Assembly: GCF_001704415.2 (NCBI RefSeq)
Contig: NC_030808.1
Location: forward strand, 83,360,594 to 83,424,593
DNA length: 64,000 nt
Source: Capra hircus
Lineage: Eukaryota; Chordata; Mammalia; Artiodactyla; Bovidae
Reading direction: 5' to 3'
Position numbers and translations under genes: made by a program. Positions 56,032 through 64,000 of the stretch are shown piece by piece; positions within the stretch are counted from its first letter, which is position 1, and each line of letters begins with the position of its first letter. The notes below the pieces were generated by a model. That model made no database searches. It saw nothing but the letters and a program-made list of their open reading frames with translations, and was not told the origin of the DNA.

Positions 56032-56489
56032 ACGCGCATGTATGTTAATCCCACACTCCTAATTTATCCCCCCGCCCCTTTCCCTTTTGGTAATCATAAG
56101 TTTGTTTTCTGTGTATGTGAGTCTATTTCTGTTTTATAAATAAGTTCATCTGTATAAATTTTTTTTTTAGATTCCACATATGAGTGATATATGAGATTTG
56201 TCTTTCTTTTTCTGGTTTACTTTGCTTAGTATGATAATTCTAGGTCTGTTCATATTGCTACATTATTTCATTCTTTCTTATAGCTAAATAATATTCTATT
56301 GTGTATATACATCTCATCTTCTTTATCCATTCATCTGTTGATAGGCATTTAGGTTACCTCCCATCTTGGCTATTCTAAAGAATACTTCAGTGAACACTGG
56401 GGCTCATGTCTCTTTCCAAGTTATGGTTTTCTGCAGGTATTTGCCCAGGAGTGGGATTGCAAGATCGTATGATAACTCTAGTTATGTCG
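56032..56489 (-). mobile_element. L1 3' UTR and ORF2 end, antisense, right part
   Basis: Continues 51950-52139: TTAATCCCACACTCCTAATT, AATCATAAGTTTGTTTTCTG, TTAGATTCCACATATGAGTG, TTATCCATTCATCTGTTGAT. It stops near 56490 where L1 sequence of another region begins. Confidence 0.8.
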
Positions 56490-57415
56490 AAGTATGTCCC
56501 TTTTATAACCCATTTATGTCCCCTTTATAACTTTGTTGAGAGTCTTTTTGAAATCATAAATGGATGTTCAACTTTGTCAAAAACATTTTCTGAATCTATT
56601 GAAATGATCATATGACTTTTATTCTTTAATTTGTTAATATGCCATATTAATATTCTTATTATTGATTCAATTTTGCCACTGGTAATTGGTATGAAATATT
56701 TTTTTATTGTTCAGCCTTGGGAGATTATACAGTTCTAGGAATTTGTCCATTTATTCTAGGTTGTCCTTTGTCCACTGACTGACTTTTGGGTATTAAATCA
56801 TTTTTGTGTTCATGGGATAAAGCCCGCTTGACTGTAGTGTATGATTCCTTTGTTATATTGTTGAATTTGGTTTGCTAATATTTTGTTGGATGATTTTTGC
56901 ATCTATGTTCGTCACTGATATTAGCCTATAATTTGCTTTTTTGATGATATCTTTGTTTTGGTATCAGGGTGATGCCAGCCTCATAGAATGAGTTAGGAAG
57001 TGTACCTTCCTGGGCAATTTTTTGGAATAATTTGCGAAGGATAGGTGTTAACTCTTCTCTAAATGTCTGATAGAATTCACCTGTGAAGTGATCTGGTCCT
57101 GGACTTGGGTTTCTCGGAATTTTACTTATTATTGATTCAGTTTTATTACTGGTAATTGGTCTGTTCATACTTCTGTTTCTTCATTGTTCAGTCTTGGGAG
57201 ATTGTACAGTTCTAGGAGTTTGTCTATGTTTTCTAGGTTGTCCATTTTATTGGCATATACTTGTTCATAGTAATTGCTTATGATCATTTATGTTATGTTT
57301 CAGTGGTATCGGTTATAACATCTTTTCATTTATGACTTTATTAATATAGATTGTCTGTTTTTTTCTTGATGAGTTTGGCTAAAGGTTCATCAATTTGGTT
57401 TTCTAAAATTGGTAT
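56490..57415 (-). mobile_element. L1 ORF2 reverse-transcriptase region, antisense
   Basis: The minus strand at 56926-57168 encodes an L1 RT block (NRPITSNKTESIISKIPRNP, then SPGPDHFTGEFYQTFREEL and FQKIAQEGTLPNSFYEAGIT). It is followed by degraded sequence on both sides. It ends at about 57415 against sense L1. Confidence 0.8.
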
Positions 57416-58800
57416 GTAAACACCAAAGACCCCATATAGCCAAAATAATCTTAAGAAAGAAGAACAAAGCTGAAGGGATTATACACACTGGTTTCAAACT
57501 ATACTGCAAAGCTATAGTAATCAAAGCAGTATAATACAGGCACAAAACAGAAACATAGATCAATGATACAGAATAGAGATCCCAGAAATGAGCCTACATT
57601 CAAATAGGCAATTAATTTATGACAAAGAAGGCAAAAATATACAACAGAGAAAAGACAGCCTCTTAAACAAGTGATGCTGGAAATACTGGATAGCTACATG
57701 CAAAAGAATCAAGTTGGACTACTCTCTCACACCACACACAAATAAATTCAAAATGGATTAAAGATGTAAATGTAAGACCTGAAACCATAAAGCTCCTAGA
57801 AGAAAACATAGGTTATATATTCTTTGACATGGTATTTGTAATTTTTTTTGGATATGTCTCTGCAGGCAAGAGAAACTAGTTCAGTCACTTAGTTGTGTCT
57901 GATTGGTTGAGACCCCATGAACCACAGCATGCCAGGCCTCCCTGTCCATCACCAACTCCTGGAGTTTACTCAAACTCATGTCCATTGAGTCAGTGATGCC
58001 ATCCAACCATCTCATCCTCTGTCATCCCCTTCTCTTCCTGCCCCCAATCCCTCCCAGCATCAGGGTCTTTTCAAATGAGTCAGCTCTTCACATCATGTGG
58101 CCAAAGTATTGGAGTTTCAGCTTCAATATCAGTCCTTCCAATGAATACCCAGGACTGATCTCCTTTAGGATGGACTGGTTGGATCTCCTTGCAGTCCAAG
58201 GGACTCTCAAGAGTCTTCTCCAACACCACAGTTCAAAAGCATCTATTCTTCAGCACTCAGCTTTCTTTATAGTTCAACTCTCACATCCATACATAACTAC
58301 TGGAAAAACCATAGCCTTGACTAGACAGACCTTTGTTGGCAAAGTAACGTCTTTGCTTTTAAATATGCTGTCTAGGTTGGTCATAACTTTCCTTCCAAGG
58401 AGCAAGCATCTTTTAATTTCATGGCTGCAGTCACCATCTGCAGTGATTTTGGAGCCCCCCAAAATAAAGTCAGCCACTGTTTCCACTGTTTCCCCATCTA
58501 TTTGCCATGGAGTGATGGGACCAGATGCCATGATTCTTAGTTTTCTGAATGTTGAGCTTTACGCCAACTTTTTCACTCTCCTCTTTCACTTTCATCAAGA
58601 GAAACGAAAGCAAAAATAAATAACTGGATCTGTATCAAACTAAAAACCTTTTTGCCTAGCAAAGGAAAATATTCATGTCAATAAAACAAAAAGTCCACTT
58701 ACTGAATGGAAAAAGATATTTGCAAATGATATATCTGATAAGGGATTAATATCCAAAATATACAAAGAATGTATGCAATCTAACATCAGAAACAAACAGG
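57416..58800 (+). mobile_element. L1 ORF2 C-terminal region, sense, split by BovB
   Basis: 57416-57866 (CCAAAATAATCTTAAGAAAG, AGTAATCAAAGCAGTATAAT) and 58606-58800 (AAAATAAATAACTGGATCTG, GGGATTAATATCCAAAATAT) form one stretch. No poly(A) or L1 3' UTR follows. Confidence 0.8.
57877..58595 (-). mobile_element. BovB LINE 3' fragment
   Basis: 5'-truncated 719-bp copy, complement, from the AGTTCAGTCA end to the KVKEESEKVG-type segment. CAAGAGAAAC flanks it at 57867-57876 and 58596-58605; part of that may be BovB's own sequence. Confidence 0.9.
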
Positions 58801-58872
58801 GGGTTGATCCCGAGAACGTTGAGCATATGAAAATTCTCCTATGCTCAAGTTGCTTATGCAAAGTGGTACAGT

Positions 58873-58930
58873 ACAGTCAGCTGTCCATATCCACAGATGT
58901 GGAGCCTACAGATATGGAGGGCCAATTGTA
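58873..58930. mobile_element. MER2-like (Tigger group) remnant, ends only
   Basis: CAGTCAGCTGTCCATATCCA at the left and GATATGGAGGGCCAATTGTA at the right are imperfect inverted complements typical of MER2 ends, with almost no interior. Confidence 0.55.
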
Positions 58931-60096
58931 CCTGTTGATTTCACTACTATGTATTTACATTGTTCTTTACTCTCAGCCTTTAAGTTCTTCTACCTATATT
59001 CTACTTTTCATTACTAGGAATTATAATGTATTTTACACATTACTATAAATGTTTTTCTTTTTGATTATAGGTTGATCCTAAATAACAGAAATCAGTGGAA
59101 TGCATTTATATATGTAATATGATTGGACCTCTGGAATGAGAGATGTAATCCTAAATCCTTAAACCTGTGTCACTCAAAGGAGAGTGCTATAAATGTTATG
59201 GTAAAATAGGTTCTCTTTTCTCATACTCCATGGGTTGCTCAAAGTCATGCCACAGTTTAATTTATTTCAGACTTGGACAATGACTTTTTATGTACCTTTT
59301 CCCCTAGCATTTTTAATTGCCTTTGTTTTTTTTCTTGTTTATAGCATGGCATGTATCTTTATTATATTATTAACATCTTATAGATTCTTTATCATAGAAT
59401 TCATCTAATGCATACATTTTCTTCTTGGAGATATTCTTTCAAGCCTCTCTGAGCTATTCATAATACAGCCTGGTTGCTGTGTAAAGCTGCTGCAAGTTGT
59501 CAACCTGGGATTGTTTTTTATCTCAGGAAGGTCATTCTTCATTTTGGGATTTCTTTTAAGTTATTTCTTTTTTTAGAAAGTGTGTATGGTAAGTGAGTTT
59601 TACATCTTGAATGTCAGAAAATGGCTCATTTTGATCTCACAGTTAATTGGCAATCTATCTGAGCATGGAGGTTTTTTCTTTTTTTTCTTTTTGTAAAATA
59701 ACATTGATCCATTGATTTTTAGCATTCAGTATTCACTGATAACAAAGTTGATCCTTGTCACAGGATCTGACTGTCATCCTTTCATAGGTCAGCTGCTTGT
59801 CTCTCTGCATAAGAAGGTTTTGGGCTTTTTTCTTTATGTTTAGCAAGTTTGAAATTTCAAACATTTTCTTTCATACTGCTGTGTCTTTGAATGGAAGATT
59901 CAAGTCTCTCTTAGCCTTAGAATTTTTTTCCCTGTTATCTCTGCTTGTTTCTTTTCTACAACTCTGCTTCTGAAACTCAAATTAGAGGGACAATGCATCT
60001 TCTGAGTTTCTCTTCTGTGTCTTCAATTTTTCTTTTGTATTTTTCATCTCTTTATCACTTTACATTTTAATATATGTATGTGTTCTATATATCATA
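58931..60096. other. MCF2L2 intron, AT-rich, unassigned
   Basis: About 1.17 kb, T-rich on the + strand (for example near 59670-59690). No repeat or exon recognised. Confidence 0.4.
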
Positions 60097-60105
60097 TAAG
60101 TATGT

Positions 60106-60318
60106 GAAAAGTGAGAGTTGCTCAGTTGTGTCCGACTTTTTGTGACTCCATGGACTGTAACCCGCCAGGCTTCTCTGTCCATGGAATTCTCCAGGCAGGA
60201 ATACTGGAATGGGTTACCATTTCCTTCTCCAGGGGCTCTTTCCAACCCAGGATTCGAACCCATCTCTCCTGCATTGGCAGGCAGATTTTTTTTTACCACT
60301 GAGCCACCTGAAAGCCCT
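60106..60318 (-). mobile_element. Bov-tA SINE
   Basis: BovA complement at left, head complement at right, with a T-run (about 60287-60295) in the head region. TAAGTATGT precedes it at 60097-60105; the next full copy lies beyond the adjoining BovB piece. Confidence 0.9.
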
Positions 60319-60324
60319 AAGAGG

Positions 60325-60465
60325 AGTTCAGTTCAGTTCAGTTCAGTTCAGTCGCACAGTTGTATCCGACTCTTTGCAACCCCATGAATTGCAGCACGCC
60401 AGGCCTCCCTGTCCATCACCAGCTCCTGGAGTTCACTCGGACTCACTCGATGGACGTGAGTGAGT
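60325..60465 (-). mobile_element. BovB LINE 3' terminus with fold-back end
   Basis: The complement of the BovB 3' 110 bases (five GTTCA repeats at left) runs to about 60440 and then turns into the sense strand (TCGATGGACGTGAGTGAGTT), giving inverted arms ACTCACTC/GAGTGAGT around 60441-60464. Confidence 0.8.
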
Positions 60466-60479
60466 TAAGTATGTTTAAT

Positions 60480-61358
60480 ATTTGCTAGGATTAATTCTCC
60501 CTCCCCTACTGGGTCCTTAAGCTTTACTTACTTTTTTCACGTTTTTCTACTGTTCTTTCTTGTTTTCTATCTATTTGTATACCTCTGTTTTTAGAAAAAA
60601 CAAAAAAGAAAACTCTTTGGCCTTTTCATTGAGACTATTAACTTTATAAATTTACTCAGGAACAAACATATTTATGGTGGTAAAATCATCCTATCAAGAA
60701 GAAGAAAAGTCTTTCTTTTTGTTAAAATCCACTTTTGTGTCTTTTGGCAGTGTTTGAAATTTTCCTGACATAGTTTTTATATTGTTAAGTTTATTCCTAA
60801 TTATTTTATGTTGGTTGCTAGTAGCTCTACTATTAACTGGTCATTTTATTTTGCTGTTGAATTAGGTATAGATATCAATGTCATATTTGCTTCATCAATA
60901 GCATTTTGAAGTTCTCTTTCAGTTTTTAGGCTCAGAAACTATTCTTGTGGGATTGGGACTTTATAGCCATTGACGATTTGAATTCCCCTGTGAAATTCCC
61001 TTGTGAATTTGGGCCATGATAACTGTCTCTGTTTCCTGTATGGACTTTAGTCTGTTTAAACTTTATATTTTTAATGAGGTCAATTTTGGTAAACTGTATT
61101 TCCCCAGGAAATAACCTACTTTTGTCTTGGTTTTCAAGTTTATCTAAATAGAGGTATGCAAAGTAATTTCTAAAACTTAAATTTTCTTGGGTTTCAGTGC
61201 TTATTTTTCTGTTTGCTATTTCTTAGTTTGTATACCTGTGCTTTGTCCATTTCCCCCCTCCTTGATTAAGTAGGCTAGTGTCTTATTTTGTTAATTAAAA
61301 AAAATGGGATTCTGATTTTTTAATCAGATCTGTTGGCTTTTCTGTCTTTTACTTTATT
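60480..61358 (-). mobile_element. Degraded L1-like sequence, antisense (in part)
   Basis: 60770-61340 has the texture of antisense L1 ORF2 (GGTCAATTTTGGTAAACTGT, TTTATCTAAATAGAGGTATG) but is strongly diverged. 60480-60769 is unassigned. 61027-61254 has a near-identical inverted copy at 63407-63630. Confidence 0.5.
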
Positions 61359-61368
61359 CATTCTGCTT

Positions 61369-62683
61369 TCAGTTCAGTTCAGTTCAGTTCAGTCGCTCAG
61401 TTGTGTCCGACTCTTTGCGACCCCATGAATCACAGCAGGCCAGGCCTCCCTGTCCATCACCAACTCCCAGAGTTCACTCAAACTCGCATCCATCTAGTCA
61501 GTGATGCCATCCAGCCATCTCATCCTCTGTTGTACCCTTCTTCTCCTGCCCCCAATCCCTCCCAGCATCAGAGTCTTTTCCAATGAGTCAACTCTTCGCA
61601 TGAGGTGGCCAAAGTACTGGAGTTTCAGCTTTAGCATTATTCCTTTCAAAGAAATCCCAGGGTTGATCTTCAGAATGGACTGGTTGGATCCCCTTGCAGT
61701 CCAAGGCACTCTCAAGAGTCTTCTCCAACACCACAGTTCAAAAGCATCAATTCTTCGGTGCTCAGCTTTCTTCACAGTCCAACTCTCACATCCATACATG
61801 ACCACTGGAAAAACCATAGCCTTGATGAGACGGACCTTAGTCAGCAAAGTAATGTCTCTGCTTTTGAATATGCTATCTAAGTTGGGCATAACTTTTCTTC
61901 CAAGGAGTAAGCGTCTTTTAATTTCATGGCTACAGTCACCATCTGCTGTGATTTTGGAGCCCAAAAAAATAAAGTCTGACACTGTTTGCACTGTTTCTCC
62001 ATCTATTTCCCATGGAGTGATGGGACCAGATGCCATGATCTTAGTTTTCTGAATGTTGAGCTTTAAGCCAACTTTTTCACTCTCCTCTTTTACTTTCATC
62101 AAGAAGGTCTTTAGTTCCTCTTCACTTTCTGCCATAAAGGTGGTGTCATCTGCATATCTGAGGTTATTGATATTTCTCCCGGGAATTTTGATTCCAGCTT
62201 GTGTTTCTTCCAGTCCAGCGTTTCTCATGATGTACTCTGCATAGAAGTTAAATAAGCAGGGTGGCAATATACAGCCTTGATGTACTCCTTTTCCTATTTG
62301 GAACCAGTCTGTTGTTCCATGTCCAGTTCTAACTGTTGCTTCCTGGCCTGCATACAGATTTCTCAAGAGGCAGGTTAGGTGGTCTGGTATTCCCATCTCT
62401 TTCAGAATTTTCCACAGTTTATTGTGATCCACACAGTCAAAGGCTTTGGCATAGTCAATAAAGCAGAAATAGATGTTTTTCTGGAACTCTCTTGCTTTTT
62501 CCATGATCCAATGGATGTTGGCAATTTGATCTCTGGTTCCTCTACCTTTTCTAAAACCAGCTTGAACATCAGGGAGTTCATGGTTCACGTATTGCTGAAG
62601 CCTGGCTTGGAGAATTTTGAGCATTACTTTACTAGCGTGTGAGATGAGTGCAACTGTGCTGTAGTTTGAGCATTCTTTGGCAT
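61369..62683 (-). mobile_element. BovB LINE, 5'-truncated, 1.3 kb
   Basis: Bounded by the 10-bp duplication CATTCTGCTT at 61359-61368 and 62684-62693. It covers the RT core to the 3' terminus with few lesions. The 3' terminal GTTCA repeats are at the left. Confidence 0.95.
61494..62683 (-). pseudogene. BovB reverse transcriptase, uninterrupted C-terminal ORF
   Basis: About 396 BovB-derived codons without a stop. The open frame starts four codons further out (62696) in flanking DNA. It begins within AKECSNYSTVALISHASKVM and includes FIDYAKAFDCVDHNK, an intact YADD box (62145-62156), LNIQKTKIMASGP, and RRRRVQQRMRWLDGITD. A Ser-to-Pro change occurs in QGCILPPCLFN. The endonuclease and the first RT blocks are missing because of 5' truncation, so it is a relic without autonomous function despite the long frame. 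Confidence 0.9.
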
Positions 62684-62846
62684 CATTCTGCTTCATCTTT
62701 AATATTTTCTTCCTTGTGATTTCTTTTGGCTTGCTTTATTTTTTTTCTTCTGAGTTGAAAACAACTCCCAGAGTTCATAGTTTATATTAGGATTCAGTCT
62801 TGGTATTATACATACTTAGGATTTGGACAAATGCATGATGACCTAT

Positions 62847-62987
62847 TGGAGAAGGAAACGGCAACCCATTCCAGTACTCTTGCCTGGAGAATCCCATGGA
62901 CAGAGGAGCCTGGTGGGCTACAATCCATGGGGTCACAAAGAGTCAGACACGACTGAGCAACTAACACACACACACACACAAACACAC
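62847..62987 (+). mobile_element. BovA monomer with (CA)n tail
   Basis: Sense BovA unit followed by a CACACACA tail (62964-62987). Perfect 10-bp duplication GATGACCTAT at 62837-62846 and 62988-62997. Confidence 0.93.
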
Positions 62988-63367
62988 GATGACCTATATC
63001 CACCATTATAGCGTCATACAGATTAGTTTCACTGACCTAAAAGCCCTCTGTGCTACACCTATTATTCATCTGTCCTATACTCCCACCCCTCAACCCCTAG
63101 CAACTATTGAATTTTACCATCTCCATAGTTTTGCATTGTGCAGAATGTTATATAGTTGTAATCATACAGTATGTAACCTTTTCAGATTGGCTTTTTTCCT
63201 TTAGTAATATGCATTTGTTTCCTTCATGTCTTCCCATGACTTGATAGCTCATTTAGTTTGAATAATAGTTTATTGTCTGGATATACTACAGTTTATCCAT
63301 TCACCTTCTGAAGGATATCTTGTTTGCTTCCAAGTTTTGACGATTATGAATAAAGCTTCTATTAATG

Positions 63368-63826
63368 GGCTTCCGTGGTGGCTCAGATGGTAGGACTGTG
63401 GACTGAGGAAATGGACAAAGCACAGGTATACAAACTAAGAAATAGCAAACAGAAAAATTAGCACTGAAACCCAAGAAAATTTAAATTTTAGAAATTACTT
63501 TGCATACCTCTATTTAGATAAACTTGAAAACCAAGACAAAAAATAGGTTATTTCCTGGGAATATACAGTTTACCAAAATTGACCTCATTAAAAATATAAA
63601 GTTTAAACAGACTAAAGTCCATAGAGGAAAACAGAAACTAGCTTACTGCCTGCAATGTGGGAGACCCTGGTTCGATCCCTGGATTGGGAAGATCCCTGGA
63701 GAAGGAAATGGCAACCCACTCCAGTACTCTTGCCTGGAAAATTCCATGGATGGAGGAGCCTGGTAGGTTATAGCCCATGGAGTCACAAAGAGTCAGACAC
63801 AACTGAGTGACTTGACTTTCTTTTTT
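63368..63826 (+). mobile_element. Bov-tA SINE split by an inverted insertion
   Basis: Bounded by TTCTATTAATG at 63357-63367 and 63827-63837. The head is present up to about 63392 (A box TGGCTCAGATGG, 63379-63390). A foreign segment occupies 63393-63645. The SINE resumes with CTGCCTGCAATGTGGGAGAC (B box GGTTCGATCCC, 63669-63679) and a normal BovA body. Confidence 0.92.
63407..63630 (-). repeat. Inverted near-identical copy of 61027-61254
   Basis: For example GGAAATGGACAAAGCACAGG at 63407 is the exact complement of 61235-61254, and the match continues through TTTAGATAAACTTGAAAACC to AAACAGACTAAAGTCCATA. I see only a handful of differences over about 225 bases. Confidence 0.9.
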
Positions 63827-64000
63827 TTCTATTAATGTAAACATCCATGTATGAGTTATTATGTGGACATAGTGTTCAATTCACTTAGGTAAACACCAGG
63901 TAGTTACACTTATTGAATCACATGATATGAGTATGCTTAGTTTTGTAAGAAACTGCCAGACTGTATTTCAAAGTGGCTGTACCATTTTGAATACCCACCA

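Larger units (their letters stand above)
63045..64000 (-). mobile_element. Old L1 3' region, antisense, split by Bov-tA
   Basis: 63045-63356 and 63838-64000 follow the order of an antisense L1 tail (TTATCCATTCACCTTCTGAA, AGTGTTCAATTCACTTAGGT, AAACTGCCAGACTGTATTTC) and are joined across the SINE at 63368-63826. It continues past the window edge. Confidence 0.65.

Noticed and set aside
57978..58619. 213-codon open frame on the + strand
   Set aside because: Shadow of the minus-strand BovB; the antisense of RT C-terminal coding commonly stays open in these copies. The same applies to 61501-62052 (+), 39913-40479 (-) and 55135-55590 (-).

Overview
The window is nuclear DNA of a ruminant, almost certainly a bovid and probably cattle or a close relative. 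About half of it is interspersed repeats. The dominant families are the RTE-clade LINE BovB and the SINEs built from it: Bov-tA (a tRNA-Glu-like head fused to a BovA unit) and Bov-A2 (a BovA dimer with a CAG-rich tail). CHR-type tRNA-derived SINEs of cetartiodactyls, several ages of L1, one betaretrovirus-type solo LTR, and old mammalian repeats (MIR, L2, Tigger, MER5A-like) are also present. Nothing prokaryotic is here: no operons, rRNA or tRNA genes, or CRISPR arrays.

The only host coding sequence I can support is two + strand exons, 29862-29945 and 43936-44050. They are separated by a 13,990-bp intron. Each has AG/GT splice sites, they join in a compatible phase, and together they encode 65 whole codons matching the start of the CRAL-TRIO/Sec14 domain of MCF2L2, a Dbl-family Rho guanine-nucleotide exchange factor. 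The rest of the window is therefore intron of that gene, or 5' flank at the far left. Neither the next downstream exon nor the initiator exon was found.

Layout. 1-7.8 kb: a BovB tail, a CHR SINE, then L1 pieces in opposite orientations with three nested SINEs. 7.8-17.8 kb: a Tigger remnant, an old L1 tail, BovB tails and many SINEs. 17.8-27.3 kb: more unique intron, with an internally deleted BovB, MIRs and a MER5A-like element. 27.4-29.1 kb: a complete solo LTR and a retrocopied mRNA 3' end. 29.9 kb: first exon. 30-37 kb: SINEs, MIRs, and a 2.7-kb L1 insertion that carries ORF1-type sequence but apparently almost no ORF2. 37.7-40.6 kb: a long BovB with a target-site duplication and four nonsense mutations. 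43.9 kb: second exon. 49.4-51.7 kb: a young ruminant L1 inside an older L1, itself carrying a Bov-A2 and a poly(T) insertion. 52.2-55.8 kb: a BovB reaching its 5' UTR that was inverted at insertion (twin-priming structure), nested in an L1 3' UTR. 56-64 kb: more L1 in both orientations, a BovB with an uninterrupted 400-codon reverse-transcriptase reading frame, and a Bov-tA split by an inverted copy of DNA lying 2.2 kb upstream.

No new gene system is evident. The unusual content is in insertion structures: BovB twin-priming, a templated inverted insertion between pol III A and B boxes, repeated use of one SINE target site, and a poly(T) tract with its own 16-bp duplication. Family names come from recognising consensus sequence by eye, so ages and subfamilies are approximate. 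Boundaries marked by target-site duplications are good to a base or two; others to roughly 10-30 bases.
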